A stretch of 64,000 bases of DNA from positions 310,001-374,000 of the forward strand of contig NZ_CP063400.1 of assembly GCF_021729865.1 (NCBI RefSeq), read 5' to 3'. This DNA is from Hydrogenophaga sp. SL48. GTDB lineage: Bacteria; Pseudomonadota; Gammaproteobacteria; Burkholderiales; Burkholderiaceae_C. The notes under the pieces are model-generated. The model was not told the origin of the DNA and made no database searches. It saw only the letters and a program-made list of their open reading frames with translations. The translations under genes and the position numbers were made by a program. Of this stretch, positions 13,314 to 23,529 are shown piece after piece (the stretch's first letter is position 1; each line of letters starts with the position of its first letter).

Positions 13314-13967
13314 TTGATCACCTTAGCCCTGTCCAAAGGCCGCATCTTTGACGAAACCCTGCCGCTGCTCGCGGCCGCCGGCATCGAGGTGCTCGAAGAT
13401 CCGGAGAAGTCGCGCAAGCTGATCCTGCCGACCAACCAACCCGGCGTGCGCGTGGTGCTGGTGCGGGCCACCGACGTGCCCACCTATGTGGAGCACGGTG
13501 GCGCCGACATCGGCGTGACCGGCAAGGACACGCTGATCGAACACGGTGGCCAGGGCCTGTACCAGCCGCTGGACCTGCAGATCGCCAAGTGCCGCATGAG
13601 CGTGGCGGTGCGCAACGACTTCGACTACGTCTCGGCCGTGCGCCAGGGCTCGCGCCTGAAGGTGGCCACCAAGTACACGGCGATCGCGCGTGAGTTCTTC
13701 GCCAGCAAGGGCGTGCACGTGGACCTGATCAAGCTTTACGGCAGCATGGAACTCGCGCCCCTGACCGGTCTGGCCGACGCCATCGTCGACCTGGTGTCTA
13801 CCGGCAACACGCTCAAGGCCAACCAGCTGGTCGAGGTCGAACGCATCATGGATATCAGCTCGCGCCTGGTGGTCAACCAGGCCGCGCTCAAGCTCAAGCA
13901 GGCAGCCATCCGCCCCATCCTCGACGCCTTCTCCAACGCCATTCAAAAAAGCGCCATTCCGTCATGA
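13314..13967 (+). CDS. hisG: ATP phosphoribosyltransferase, short form
   Basis: HisG condenses ATP and PRPP in the first step of histidine synthesis. The protein has 217 residues, the short form that lacks the C-terminal ACT-like regulatory domain and usually needs HisZ, which is not in this window. Motifs include [14 protein letters not shown] at the N terminus and [12 protein letters not shown] near 160. The start is taken as TTG 13314, because GGAG at 13303-13306 sits 7 bases before it and the protein begins [10 protein letters not shown]. The frame back to 13284 runs through the repeat. It overlaps hisD by 4 bp. Confidence 0.93.
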   Translation: MITLALSKGRIFDETLPLLAAAGIEVLEDPEKSRKLILPTNQPGVRVVLVRATDVPTYVEHGGADIGVTGKDTLIEHGGQGLYQPLDLQIAKCRMSVAVRNDFDYVSAVRQGSRLKVATKYTAIAREFFASKGVHVDLIKLYGSMELAPLTGLADAIVDLVSTGNTLKANQLVEVERIMDISSRLVVNQAALKLKQAAIRPILDAFSNAIQKSAIPS

Positions 13968-15307
13968 GCCTCACCGCCGCGCCCCTCCGTCTGTCCACCA
14001 TCTCGGCCGATTTCGAGGCGCAGTTTGCGGCCCGGCTGCATTGGTCGGCGGACACGGACAGCGCGATCGAGCAGCGCGTGGTCGACATCCTGTCCGACGT
14101 GCAGCAGCGCGGCGATGCGGCGGTGCTGGAGTACACGGCACGGTTTGACGGTTTGAGCGTGGACCACCTGCAGGCGCTGGAGCTGACCCAGGCCGAATTG
14201 AAAGCCGCGTTTGACAGCCTTCCCGCCGCCCAGCGCGACGCGCTGGAGTCTGCCGCGCGTCGCGTGCGCAGCTACCACGAGGCGCAGAAACGCGCCAGTG
14301 GCGAGAGCTGGAGCTACCGTGACGAAGACGGCACCCTGCTGGGGCAGAAGGTCACGCCGCTGGACCGCGTGGGCATCTACGTGCCCGGTGGCAAGGCGGC
14401 GTATCCGTCCAGTGTGCTGATGAACGCGATTCCTGCCCACGTGGCCGGCGTGGCCGAGATCATCATGGTGGTGCCCACACCACGCGGCGAGAAGAACCCA
14501 TTGGTGCTTGCTGCGGCTTATGTGGCCGGTGTCTCGCGCGCCTTCACCATCGGCGGCGCCCAGGCCGTGGCCGCGCTGGCCTACGGCACGGCCACCGTCC
14601 CCAAGGTGGACAAGATCACCGGCCCAGGCAACGCCTACGTGGCCAGCGCCAAGAAGCGAGTCTTCGGCGTGGTTGGCATCGACATGATTGCCGGGCCGAG
14701 CGAGATCCTCGTGCTGGCCGATGGCAGCACGCCGGCCGACTGGGTGGCGATGGACTTGTTCAGCCAGGCCGAACACGACGAACTCGCGCAGAGCATCCTG
14801 TTGTGCCCGGACGCGGCCTACATCGACGCCGTTCAGGCCGCCATCGATCGACTGCTGCCCACCATGCCTCGCTCGGCCATCATCGCCAAGAGCCTGAGCG
14901 ACCGCGGTGCGCTGATCCGCACCCGCAACATGGAAGAGGCTTGCGCCATCAGCAACCGCATCGCGCCCGAGCACCTGGAGGTGTCGAGCAGCGAGCCGCA
15001 CCGCTGGGAGCCGCTGCTCAGGCACGCCGGTGCCATTTTCCTCGGTGCCTACACCAGCGAAAGCCTGGGCGACTACTGTGCCGGTCCCAACCACGTGCTG
15101 CCCACCAGCGGCACGGCCCGTTTTTCCTCACCACTGGGTGTCTACGATTTCCAGAAGCGCAGCAGCCTGATCGAGGTCAGCGCCGCGGGCGCCCAGACCC
15201 TGGGAACCATCGCCGCCGAACTGGCCTATGGCGAAGGCCTGCAGGCCCACGCCCGTGCGGCCGAGCTGCGCCTCAATGTTGTGCCCCCCATGCGAGCCGC
15301 CCAATGA
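13964..15307 (+). CDS. hisD: Histidinol dehydrogenase
   Basis: HisD oxidises L-histidinol to histidine in two NAD-dependent steps using Zn. The 447-residue protein carries [15 protein letters not shown] near 130, the GPGNAYV stretch near 220, the [11 protein letters not shown] segment, AEHDELAQ with the metal/catalytic His region and IAPEHLEV near 335. The ATG overlaps the hisG stop and the stop overlaps the hisC start (ATGA in both cases). Confidence 0.97.
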   Translation: MSLTAAPLRLSTISADFEAQFAARLHWSADTDSAIEQRVVDILSDVQQRGDAAVLEYTARFDGLSVDHLQALELTQAELKAAFDSLPAAQRDALESAARRVRSYHEAQKRASGESWSYRDEDGTLLGQKVTPLDRVGIYVPGGKAAYPSSVLMNAIPAHVAGVAEIIMVVPTPRGEKNPLVLAAAYVAGVSRAFTIGGAQAVAALAYGTATVPKVDKITGPGNAYVASAKKRVFGVVGIDMIAGPSEILVLADGSTPADWVAMDLFSQAEHDELAQSILLCPDAAYIDAVQAAIDRLLPTMPRSAIIAKSLSDRGALIRTRNMEEACAISNRIAPEHLEVSSSEPHRWEPLLRHAGAIFLGAYTSESLGDYCAGPNHVLPTSGTARFSSPLGVYDFQKRSSLIEVSAAGAQTLGTIAAELAYGEGLQAHARAAELRLNVVPPMRAAQ

Positions 15308-16404
15308 ACGCCATGAACACCCCGAACCCGCTGCGCTTCATCCGCCAGGACATCCAGTCCATGCACGCCTACGCCATCCAGGAGTCGACCGGCATGGTCA
15401 AGCTCGATGCGATGGAGAACCCGTTTTCACTCTCCCCCGAGCTGCAAACGAAACTCGGTGAACGCCTGGGCGCCGTGGCGATCAACCGCTACCCCGGCGC
15501 CCGCATTGACGAGCTGAAGCTGGCGCTGGCCCGTTACGTGGACCTGCCCGAAGGCTGTGGTCTGATGCTGGGCAACGGCTCGGACGAGCTCATATCCCTG
15601 CTGGCGATGGCTTGCGATGTGCCCGGTGCGTCCGTTCTGGCGCCCATGCCCGGCTTCGTCATGTACGCCATGGGGGCGCAACTGCAGGGTCTGGCCTTTC
15701 ACGGCGTGCCGCTCACGGCCGATTTCGAGCTCGACGAGGTCGCCATGTTGGCCGCGCTGCGCGCGCACCAGCCCGCCATCACCTACATCGCCTACCCGAA
15801 CAATCCCACCGCCAACCTCTGGGACGCGGGCGTGATCCGCCGCCTGATCGTCGAGGCCGCCACGTTCGGTGGTCTGGTGGTGATGGACGAGGCCTACCAG
15901 CCGTTCTCCAGCCGCAGCTGGATCGACGAGATCCGCGCTGACCCCGCGGCCAACGCCAACGTGCTGCTCATGCGCACGCTCTCCAAGTTCGGCCTGGCCG
16001 GCGTGCGCCTGGGCTACATGCTGGGGGCCCAGACGCTGGTCCACGAGGTGGACAAGCTGCGCCCGCCCTACAACGTGAGCGTGCTCAACGCCGAATGCGC
16101 ACTGTTTGCGCTGGAGCACGCCGATGTGTTCGCGCAGCAGGCCACGCAGATCCGCGAGCAACGGGCGGTGCTGATCGATGCCCTGGCCAGTATGCCGGGC
16201 GTGACAGCGTTCCCCAGCGACGCCAACATGGTGCTGGCGCGTGTGCCCGATGCACAACGCAGCTTCGACGGCCTGAAAGCGCGCGGCATTCTGGTCAAGA
16301 ATGTTTCTAAAATGCATCCATCGCTGGCCAACTGCCTGCGCCTCACGGTCGGAACACCCGTCGAGACCGCACAACTGATCAGCGCCCTGCAACAAGCCCT
16401 ATGA
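15304..16404 (+). CDS. hisC: Histidinol-phosphate aminotransferase
   Basis: This is a PLP enzyme that makes histidinol phosphate from imidazole acetol phosphate and glutamate. From ATG 15304 the protein has 366 residues. PLP-binding Lys228 lies in [18 protein letters not shown] (about 162-169) and MDEAYQPF (about 195) are conserved aminotransferase motifs. The open frame extends upstream through hisD, but ATG 15304 overlaps the hisD stop and gives the normal N terminus. Confidence 0.96.
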   Translation: MNAMNTPNPLRFIRQDIQSMHAYAIQESTGMVKLDAMENPFSLSPELQTKLGERLGAVAINRYPGARIDELKLALARYVDLPEGCGLMLGNGSDELISLLAMACDVPGASVLAPMPGFVMYAMGAQLQGLAFHGVPLTADFELDEVAMLAALRAHQPAITYIAYPNNPTANLWDAGVIRRLIVEAATFGGLVVMDEAYQPFSSRSWIDEIRADPAANANVLLMRTLSKFGLAGVRLGYMLGAQTLVHEVDKLRPPYNVSVLNAECALFALEHADVFAQQATQIREQRAVLIDALASMPGVTAFPSDANMVLARVPDAQRSFDGLKARGILVKNVSKMHPSLANCLRLTVGTPVETAQLISALQQAL

Positions 16405-17027
16405 CCGTCATGTCCTCCGTTTCCCCTGCCGCTGCCGCCCACCGCGTGGCCGACGTCCAGCGCAACACCGCGGAAACGCAGATCAGCGTGCGCATCAACC
16501 TCGACGGTTCGGGTGTGGCCAAGCTGTCCACCGGCATCGGTTTTTTTGACCACATGCTCGACCAGATCGCCCGCCATGGGCTGATCGATCTGGACATCAA
16601 CGCCAAGGGTGACCTGCACATCGACGGCCACCACACGGTGGAAGACGTGGGCATCACGCTCGGCCAGGCCTTTGCCAAGGCTGTGGGCGACAAGAAGGGC
16701 ATCCGCCGCTACGGCCACGCCTATGTGCCGCTGGACGAAGCCTTGTCGCGCGTGGTGGTCGATTTTTCGGGCCGCCCCGGCCTGCACATGCGCGTGCCGT
16801 TCAAGAGCGGCATGGTTGGTGGTTTCGACACGCAGCTGGCCTTCGAGTTTTTCCAGGGGTTCGTCAACCATGCGGGTGTGACGCTGCACATCGACAACCT
16901 GCACGGTGAAAATGCCCACCACCAGGCCGAGACCGTGTTCAAGGCCTTTGCCCGTGCGCTGCGCATGGCGCTGGAGCGCGACGCGCGCCTGGGTGACGTG
17001 ATTCCCTCGACCAAAGGCTCACTCTGA
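16401..17027 (+). CDS. hisB: Imidazoleglycerol-phosphate dehydratase
   Basis: HisB dehydrates imidazole glycerol phosphate and uses Mn bound by two His-rich motifs. The 208-residue protein is monofunctional, without the phosphatase domain seen in E. coli. Metal motifs include FFDHMLDQ near 48, DGHHTVED near 74 and ENAHHQAET near 172. The ATG overlaps the hisC stop. ATG 16410 is an alternative start. Confidence 0.96.
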   Translation: MTVMSSVSPAAAAHRVADVQRNTAETQISVRINLDGSGVAKLSTGIGFFDHMLDQIARHGLIDLDINAKGDLHIDGHHTVEDVGITLGQAFAKAVGDKKGIRRYGHAYVPLDEALSRVVVDFSGRPGLHMRVPFKSGMVGGFDTQLAFEFFQGFVNHAGVTLHIDNLHGENAHHQAETVFKAFARALRMALERDARLGDVIPSTKGSL

Positions 17028-17049
17028 GTTCTTCTGTTTCCTCGCTCCG

Positions 17050-17712
17050 ATGAAAACCAAGACAGTCGCCGTGGTGGACTACGGCAGCGGTAATCTGCGC
17101 TCCGTGTCGCAGGCCGTGGTGCATGTGGCTGCGGGCAGCGGTCTGGATGTGCTTGTCACGTCCGATCCCCAGGCGGTCTTCGACGCCGAACGCGTGGTGC
17201 TGCCCGGGCAAGGCCACATGGCCGACTGCATGAACGAACTGGCGGCTTCCGGTATGAAAGAGGCCGTGTTGCACGCAGCAGCCAACAAACCGCTCTTTGG
17301 TGTCTGCGTGGGCATGCAGATGTTGCTCGACCGCAGCGAAGAAGGTCCGACCGATGGCCTGGGTCTGATTCCGGGTGAAGTGGTGCGCTTCCGCCTCGAA
17401 GGCCGCCTGCAGGCCGACGGCAGCCGGTACAAGGTGCCGCAGATGGGCTGGAACCAGGTGTTCCACGAGCTGGGCCGCGGTGCGGCACATCCGCTGTGGA
17501 CCGGCATCGATGACGGCGCCTATTTTTATTTTGTGCACAGCTACTACGCGCACCCGGCCAGTCTGCAGCATTGTGTGGGCGAGGCCGACTACGGTGGTCG
17601 GTTCGCTGCGGCGATTGCCCGTGACAATATCTTTGCAACCCAGTTTCACCCCGAAAAGAGCGCCGATCAGGGGCTGGCGCTCTACCGCAACTTCCTCCAC
17701 TGGAATCCCTGA
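17050..17712 (+). CDS. hisH: Imidazole glycerol phosphate synthase, glutaminase subunit
   Basis: HisH releases ammonia from glutamine for HisF. The 220-residue class I amidotransferase has nucleophile Cys86 in FGVCVGMQ and the partners His200 and Glu202 in QFHPEKS. The first residues ([12 protein letters not shown]) are typical of the family. It follows hisB after 22 bp and precedes hisA. Confidence 0.96.
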   Translation: MKTKTVAVVDYGSGNLRSVSQAVVHVAAGSGLDVLVTSDPQAVFDAERVVLPGQGHMADCMNELAASGMKEAVLHAAANKPLFGVCVGMQMLLDRSEEGPTDGLGLIPGEVVRFRLEGRLQADGSRYKVPQMGWNQVFHELGRGAAHPLWTGIDDGAYFYFVHSYYAHPASLQHCVGEADYGGRFAAAIARDNIFATQFHPEKSADQGLALYRNFLHWNP

Positions 17713-17738
17713 GTCCTTCCGCTTGTATTGACACCATC

Positions 17739-18479
17739 ATGTTGCTGATTCCCGCCATTGATCTCAAAGACGGCCAGTGCGTTCGCCTCAAGCAGGGCGA
17801 CATGGACCAGACCACCGTGTTCGGCGAAGACCCCGCCGCCGTGGCGCGGGGCTGGGTCGACAAGGGTGCACGCCGCGTGCACCTGGTGGACCTCAACGGG
17901 GCCTTTGCCGGCAAACCGAAAAACGAACAGGCCATCCGCGCCATCCTCAAGAGCATCGGTTCAGAGGTGGACGTGCAATTGGGCGGCGGCATCCGCGATC
18001 TCGACACCATCGAGCGCTACCTTGACGCTGGCCTACGCTACGTGATCATCGGTACTGCTGCGGTGAAGAACCCGGGGTTCCTGCAGGACGCCTGTACCGC
18101 CTTCGGCGGACACATCATCGTGGGTCTGGACGCCAAGGACGGCAAGGTCGCCACCGATGGCTGGAGCAAGCTCACCGGCCACGAAGTGGTGGACCTGGGC
18201 AAGAAGTTCGAAGACTACGGTGTCGAATCCATCATCTACACCGACATCGGCCGCGACGGCATGCTTTCGGGCATCAACATCGAAGCCACCGTCAAGCTGG
18301 CGCAGGCGTTGACCATTCCCGTCATCGCTTCGGGTGGTCTGTCCAACCTGGAAGACATCCGCAAGCTTTGCGGCGTCGAGGACGAGGGCGTCGAGGGCGT
18401 GATCTGTGGTCGATCCATTTACAGCGGTGATCTGGACTTCGAAGCCGCGCAGCAGCTGGCCGACGAGCTCAACGGATAG
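17739..18479 (+). CDS. hisA: Phosphoribosylformimino-AICAR-P isomerase
   Basis: HisA opens the ribose ring of ProFAR by Amadori rearrangement. The 246-residue TIM barrel begins [12 protein letters not shown], with catalytic base Asp8, and has the phosphate-binding loops LGGGIRD near 82 and ASGGLSN near 195. The second catalytic Asp lies in TDIGRDGM. It starts 26 bp after hisH. Confidence 0.96.
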   Translation: MLLIPAIDLKDGQCVRLKQGDMDQTTVFGEDPAAVARGWVDKGARRVHLVDLNGAFAGKPKNEQAIRAILKSIGSEVDVQLGGGIRDLDTIERYLDAGLRYVIIGTAAVKNPGFLQDACTAFGGHIIVGLDAKDGKVATDGWSKLTGHEVVDLGKKFEDYGVESIIYTDIGRDGMLSGINIEATVKLAQALTIPVIASGGLSNLEDIRKLCGVEDEGVEGVICGRSIYSGDLDFEAAQQLADELNG

Positions 18480-18488
18480 CAGATCAAG

Positions 18489-19268
<780 letters not shown>

Positions 19269-19668
19269 TTGTGAAGTTTCGATAGCTTGTATCGGGTGGT
19301 TCCCCGGATTGGGTCTGAGAGACTGGCCATCGCCTGACCACCAGACCTCAAGGAACTCGACGGGGTGAATGCTATATGCAAGCCCGACGGACCTTCGTTC
19401 GTCGAATCGAGGCGGTCAAGCAGATGACCAACAGGGACTGAGCGCTATCGCGGCCGTCGCGTTGCGCAAGGCGTGCGCCTCACCGCGCGCAAATGGATGG
19501 CTGGGGCGCTTTCTGGTCGGTGGCACCAGCGCCCTGTGAAACGCCTCCTCGCGCCCACCCGTTCACCACACAGCTTTAAGTCGGCCAAGGCACCGCTCAC
19601 CGAGGCGCTGCGCCAGGGGCGCATGTGCAATGTGGTGCGTACCTGCGCCAGCTGGGGCGTTGGTCACC
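19269..19668. other. Gene-poor stretch between hisF and the LapA-like gene
   Basis: No reading frame here looks real. The open frames have skewed Arg/Pro/Ser-rich products and no family resemblance. A 21-codon frame starts at 19376 (MQARRTFVRRIEAVKQ...) and cannot be assigned. There is a weak 6-bp inverted repeat (GGTCTG at 19312 with CAGACC at 19342) but no T-run. The stretch may be decayed DNA at the site where the his gene run was broken. Confidence 0.5.
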
Positions 19669-20169
19669 TCAGATCTCGGCGCGCACAGAGCTCGGCGGCA
19701 ACTGACGGTCCAGCCGGTCTTCGATCTCGCCCAGGTTGGCGCTGATTCCATTGCCCGTTTGTTCGATGGTTGTGGCGAGTGCTGCACGCACGCTGTCCAT
19801 CTTCTGGATCACCTGTTCGGACAACGTGGCGTCTCGTGTTGCCGCGATCTGGAGTTCGGTGCGCAGAAACTCCCGCAACTCTGTAAAGCGTGAGGCCTCG
19901 GCTTTGTCGGCCAGGGTGCGTTGCTCGTTGGCTTCGCGGGTGATGCGGCGAACCTCCATGAGGTGGGTCGTCTGGAAGTAGACCAGCGCCAGCAAGAACA
20001 CAACCAACACAGCCACCAGCATGCCAAGCATCGCCAGACCCAAAGGCGCTTGGACATTGGTCACGCCCAGATAGAGCGTGGTGGGTTGGAGGATGCTCTC
20101 GAAGTTGAGGGCCACGAAAGCCGCGATCAGCAGGATGAGGGCAATCAGGAGCAGGGTTCGGAATCGCAT
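19669..20169 (-). CDS. LapA-like (DUF1049) inner-membrane protein with coiled coil
   Basis: This 166-residue protein has two membrane helices (about 4-22 and 46-67) separated by a short loop, the arrangement of LapA/DUF1049 proteins (FVALNFESI then a second hydrophobic hairpin). A charged, helical, probably coiled-coil tail (about 72-155) then faces the cytoplasm. ATG 20169 was chosen because the hydrophobic segment starts there (MRFRTLLLIAL) and AAGAGAA lies upstream. The open frame continues another 58 codons upstream but looks non-coding. The gene is on the opposite strand and splits hisF from hisI. In E. coli, LapA works with LapB in LpxC control, but no lapB is near, so the role is unknown. 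Confidence 0.7.
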   Translation of the reverse strand: MRFRTLLLIALILLIAAFVALNFESILQPTTLYLGVTNVQAPLGLAMLGMLVAVLVVFLLALVYFQTTHLMEVRRITREANEQRTLADKAEASRFTELREFLRTELQIAATRDATLSEQVIQKMDSVRAALATTIEQTGNGISANLGEIEDRLDRQLPPSSVRAEI

Positions 20170-20285
20170 GGATGTTCTCTTGTTGGCGCCCCGTTGGGGC
20201 AGGTATTCTTGTTGGAGTGTCGGGCTCATCCTACGCCGATGAGCACAGAGTGCCAGTCGAAGGGGCTGCATGGTAGATTCAAGGC

Positions 20286-20675
20286 ATGAATTGGTTGGAC
20301 GACGTGAAATGGGACGCCCAGGGGCTGGTCCCTGTGATCGCACAGGAGGCTGCCACGGGTGATGTGCTGATGTTTGCCTGGATGAACCGCGAAGCGCTGG
20401 AGAAAACGGCCGCCCTCGGGCGCGCGGTGTATTTCAGTCGCTCGCGCAACAAGCTCTGGTTCAAGGGCGAAGAGTCGGGCCATGTGCAGACGGTGCACGA
20501 CATCCGTCTCGACTGTGACAACGATGTGGTGCTGCTCAAGGTCACGCAACTCGGCCATGAGCCGGGCATCGCCTGCCACACAGGGCGTCACAGCTGCTTC
20601 TTCCAGCGTCATGAAAATGGGCAGTGGCATGCGGTCGATCCAGTACTCAAAGACCCTGAATCCATTTACAAGTGA
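20286..20675 (+). CDS. hisI: Phosphoribosyl-AMP cyclohydrolase
   Basis: HisI opens the adenine ring of phosphoribosyl-AMP, a Zn- and Mg-dependent step. The 129-residue protein is the monofunctional form. It shows FAWMNREAL near 33, [12 protein letters not shown] near 55, the metal-binding DCDND near 78 and HTGRHSCFF near 98. It is split from hisF by about 1 kb, so it needs its own promoter. A possible -10 (TAGATT, 20274-20279) lies too close to the ATG for comfort. Confidence 0.96.
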   Translation: MNWLDDVKWDAQGLVPVIAQEAATGDVLMFAWMNREALEKTAALGRAVYFSRSRNKLWFKGEESGHVQTVHDIRLDCDNDVVLLKVTQLGHEPGIACHTGRHSCFFQRHENGQWHAVDPVLKDPESIYK

Positions 20676-20680
20676 CCTCC

Positions 20681-21052
20681 ATGTCTTCCTCTGATGCCCT
20701 GGCGCGCCTGGCCGCCGTGATTGAAAGCCGCAAGCCAGCGAATGGCGGTGATCCCGAAAAGAGTTATGTCGCCCGCTTGCTGCACAAAGGCCCGGACGCC
20801 TTCCTGAAGAAGATCGGCGAAGAGGCTACCGAAGCCGTGATGGCCGCCAAAGACTGCGACCATGGCGGTGATGGTCAGAAGCTGGTCAATGAAGTGGCCG
20901 ATCTCTGGTTTCACTGCATGATCGCCTTGGCGCACTATGGCAAGACGCCCACCGATGTGGTGGACGAACTTTCGCGGCGTGAAGGCCTGAGTGGCCTGGA
21001 AGAAAAAGCGCTGCGCAAGGCGGTGGCGCGCGAAGCCGAGTCCAAATCCTGA
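20681..21052 (+). CDS. hisE: Phosphoribosyl-ATP pyrophosphatase
   Basis: HisE hydrolyses phosphoribosyl-ATP to phosphoribosyl-AMP, the second step of histidine synthesis. The protein has 123 residues from ATG 20681 and the MazG-like helical pattern [15 protein letters not shown] and [17 protein letters not shown] at 20672 overlapping the hisI stop (GTGA) is an alternative start adding three residues. The two enzymes are fused in E. coli but separate here. Confidence 0.94.
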   Translation: MSSSDALARLAAVIESRKPANGGDPEKSYVARLLHKGPDAFLKKIGEEATEAVMAAKDCDHGGDGQKLVNEVADLWFHCMIALAHYGKTPTDVVDELSRREGLSGLEEKALRKAVAREAESKS

Positions 21053-21063
21053 AAGGAAGCGAC

Positions 21064-21453
21064 ATGAGCGACGTCATCGACGTGAAAGCCATTGACAGCG
21101 AGAAGGCCGAGTCCCTCAAGACTGTGGGCTGGGTCAGCTACCTGTTGCACCTGGTGGTGGCCGTGGCGGCGGTGGTCCCTGGAGCACAGGTTGGTGCGAG
21201 CCTGCTGATCGTCGCGTTGATCATTGACCTGGTGAAGAAGGGCGACGCCGAAGGCACCTGGCAGGCCAGCCATTTTGCTTGGCGCATCCGCACCGTGATC
21301 TGGGCCGGTGTGCTCTATGTGGTCACCTCTCCGTTGTTCCTGTTGCTGTACCTGCCCGGAGCCATCGCCTGGGCGGTCATTTCGATCTGGTTCCTCTACC
21401 GCATCGTCAAAGGCATGGTGCGCATGAACGCCAGCCAAGCCATGCCCGATTGA
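21064..21453 (+). CDS. Small membrane protein, DUF4870-like
   Basis: This 129-residue protein has three to four hydrophobic segments (about 22-45, 48-59, 78-96 and 97-112) and a short charged N terminus. The pattern GWVSYLLHLV ... FLLLYLPGAIAWAVISIWFLYRIVKG resembles DUF4870-type membrane proteins of unknown function. GAAAGGAAG lies just ahead of the ATG. It begins 11 bp after hisE and is followed by the HIT gene, so it is probably co-transcribed. Confidence 0.7.
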   Translation: MSDVIDVKAIDSEKAESLKTVGWVSYLLHLVVAVAAVVPGAQVGASLLIVALIIDLVKKGDAEGTWQASHFAWRIRTVIWAGVLYVVTSPLFLLLYLPGAIAWAVISIWFLYRIVKGMVRMNASQAMPD

Positions 21454-21467
21454 ACACCATCACCAAC

Positions 21468-21830
21468 ATGAGCGCACACGATCCCAACTGCATCTTCTGC
21501 AAGATCATCGCCGGCCAGATTCCGTCGAAAAAGGTTCACGAAGACGAAGACCTGTACGTCTTTCACGACATCAATCCCTGGGCACCGGTGCACTTTCTCA
21601 TTGTGCCCAAGCAACACATCACCTCGATGGCCCATCTCACGCCCGAACACGAGCGCCTGATGGGTCGGCTGATGGTGCTTGCGCCGAAACTGGCGCTGGA
21701 GCAGGGCTGCAACCCTTACCCCGACGGGGGCTTTCGCATGGTCTGCAACACCGGCGCAGAAGGAGGCCAGGAGGTTCAGCATCTGCACTGGCATGTGATG
21801 GGTGGTCCACGTCCCTGGCTGCGCGGTTGA
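21468..21830 (+). CDS. HIT-family nucleotide-binding protein
   Basis: This 120-residue protein is of the HINT/PKCI type, which hydrolyses AMP-linked phosphoramidates. The histidine triad HLHWHVMGG covers His105, His107 and His109. The N-terminal CIFCKIIAGQIPSKK carries the Cys pair (8, 11) common in this subgroup. ATG 21468 gives the usual start, and the longer open frame runs through the upstream gene. Confidence 0.92.
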   Translation: MSAHDPNCIFCKIIAGQIPSKKVHEDEDLYVFHDINPWAPVHFLIVPKQHITSMAHLTPEHERLMGRLMVLAPKLALEQGCNPYPDGGFRMVCNTGAEGGQEVQHLHWHVMGGPRPWLRG

Positions 21831-21900
21831 ACCATTCACCGGGGCTTAGAATCAGACACTCGGCGCTTCGCGCTGCACATTCTTGTTTCTGGAGATATTC

Positions 21901-22143
21901 ATGGGCTCATTTTCCATTTGGCACTGGCTGATCGTTCTGTTGATCGTGGTGATGGTGTTCGGCACGAAGAAGCTCAAGAACATCGGTTCTGACTTGGGTG
22001 GTGCGGTCAAAGGCTTCAAGGATGGCATCAAGGATGGCGGGCAACCCCCTGCCGAATCGGCATCGGCTCCCGCTGGGCAGGTCACGCAAGACGTCCGCAG
22101 CGAGAAGAATACGATCGACGTCGAAGCCAAGCAGAAGAGCTGA
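21901..22143 (+). CDS. tatA: Sec-independent translocase subunit TatA
   Basis: TatA forms the size-variable pore or weak spot used to export folded twin-arginine proteins. The 80-residue protein has the N-terminal helix ([19 protein letters not shown]), the FG hinge, the amphipathic helix [20 protein letters not shown] and an acidic/flexible tail. GGAGA at 21891-21895 supports ATG 21901 over an upstream in-frame TTG at 21883. Confidence 0.95.
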   Translation: MGSFSIWHWLIVLLIVVMVFGTKKLKNIGSDLGGAVKGFKDGIKDGGQPPAESASAPAGQVTQDVRSEKNTIDVEAKQKS

Positions 22144-22220
22144 ATGCCTGAGGCCGTTGACCGCTGCTTCTTAGACGTTTTCAGGATCTGTCTCCCGGGT
22201 CCTTTCGGTGCGGACAACCC

Positions 22221-22718
22221 ATGATTGATCTTGGTATTTCGAAGCTGGCCCTGATCGGCGCTGTGGCGCTGGTGGTGATTGGCCCAGAGAAGCTGCCGCG
22301 GGTGGCGCGAACCGTGGGTGCCTTGCTTGGCAAAGCCCAGCGCTATGTCGCCGACGTCAAGGCAGAGGTCAACCGCTCGATGGATCTCGAAGAACTCAGG
22401 AAGATGAAAGATTCGGTCGAGAGCGCCGCCCGGGATGTTGAAACCACGGTAAGCAGTGGCGCCAACGACTTCGAGAAGTCTTGGTCAGAGGCCACCAGCG
22501 GCCTGGACGGCGCGCCGTCCTCTGGCTACGACGACTCGCTCGGCAGGCTAGGGGTCGATCTTTACCCAAGCTACAAGCACCCTCGGAAGAACTGGCGGAT
22601 CAAGCAAAAAGCCATGCCACAGTGGTACAAGGCCCGCGTTGGAGTGCGCACACGCACACAATCAGGCGCGGCTCGCGTGGCCCGTTTCCGGCCCCGTTCC
22701 ACTTCTGTTTTCCGCTGA
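22221..22718 (+). CDS. tatB: Sec-independent translocase subunit TatB
   Basis: TatB forms the substrate receptor with TatC. The 165-residue protein begins [26 protein letters not shown], with the Glu and GPEKLP hinge typical of TatB, then an amphipathic and a long charged helix. A basic Arg-rich C-terminal tail (about 130-165) follows. The stop overlaps the tatC ATG by one base (TGATG). Confidence 0.94.
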   Translation: MIDLGISKLALIGAVALVVIGPEKLPRVARTVGALLGKAQRYVADVKAEVNRSMDLEELRKMKDSVESAARDVETTVSSGANDFEKSWSEATSGLDGAPSSGYDDSLGRLGVDLYPSYKHPRKNWRIKQKAMPQWYKARVGVRTRTQSGAARVARFRPRSTSVFR

Positions 22719-23509
22719 TGTCCGACACCGACAAATCCACCGACGAGCTCGCCGGTACAGAGCAGCCTTTTGTCCAGCATCTGATGGAGCTGCGTGATCG
22801 CTTGCTCTACGGCATGGTGGGGCTGGGCATTTGCATGGCCATCCTTGCGTTCTGGCCCGGCCCGAGCGGACTGATCGACATGATTGCGGTCCCGATCCGT
22901 GCCCACATGCCGCCGGACGCGAAATTGATTGCGGTGGGCGTGTTTTCGCCTTTCTTCATTCCGCTGAAGGTGTTGGCCATGGCCGCACTGCTGCTGTCGC
23001 TGCCATGGTGGATGTATCAGGTCTGGGCCTTCGTCGCACCAGGTCTCTACAGCCACGAAAAGCGCTTTGCGGTGCCGCTGATCATTCTGGGCAGTCTGCT
23101 GGCTTACGTCGGCATCGCATTTGTGCAGTTTTTCGTGCTCGACAAGATGTTCGGGTTCATCCAGCAGTTCACCCCCAAGAGTGTGGCCGCGACGCCGGAC
23201 ATCGCTTCTTATGTGGAAGCGATTTTGTCGCTGTATTTGGCCTTTGGCTTGGCTTTTCAGGTGCCAATTGTGGTGGTCTTGTTGGTGAAGATGAAGATGG
23301 TGACGGTCAAGCAGCTCAAGGAATTCCGTGGCTATTTCATCGTGGTGGCTTTCATCGTCGCCGCCGTCGTGACGCCGCCCGACGTGATTTCGCAGCTGGC
23401 GTTGGCGGTACCGATGTGTGTGCTGTACGAGCTGGGTATCTGGGGATCGCAGTGGTTCATTCGGAACACCGCTGCACCTGAAGAGCCTGCGAACAACGCC
23501 GCAAGTTGA
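22718..23509 (+). CDS. tatC: Sec-independent translocase subunit TatC
   Basis: TatC binds the twin-arginine signal. The 263-residue protein has six membrane segments and the conserved N-terminal HLMELRDRLLYG, FSPFFIPLKV, the PWWMYQVWAFVAPGLYSHEKR loop, FGLAFQVP and VAAVVTPPDVISQ. ATG 22718 overlaps the tatB stop. A client in this window is PetA (SRRTW), and the lytic transglycosylase at 51398 (SRRLWLL) may be another. Confidence 0.96.
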   Translation: MSDTDKSTDELAGTEQPFVQHLMELRDRLLYGMVGLGICMAILAFWPGPSGLIDMIAVPIRAHMPPDAKLIAVGVFSPFFIPLKVLAMAALLLSLPWWMYQVWAFVAPGLYSHEKRFAVPLIILGSLLAYVGIAFVQFFVLDKMFGFIQQFTPKSVAATPDIASYVEAILSLYLAFGLAFQVPIVVVLLVKMKMVTVKQLKEFRGYFIVVAFIVAAVVTPPDVISQLALAVPMCVLYELGIWGSQWFIRNTAAPEEPANNAAS

Positions 23510-23529
23510 TTGCGCTCCCCCGTGGTAAA

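Noticed and set aside
19473..19745. Open frame across the gap after hisF and the end of the LapA-like gene
   Set aside because: It overlaps the LapA-like gene in antisense, has an Arg/Ser-rich product and no ribosome binding site.
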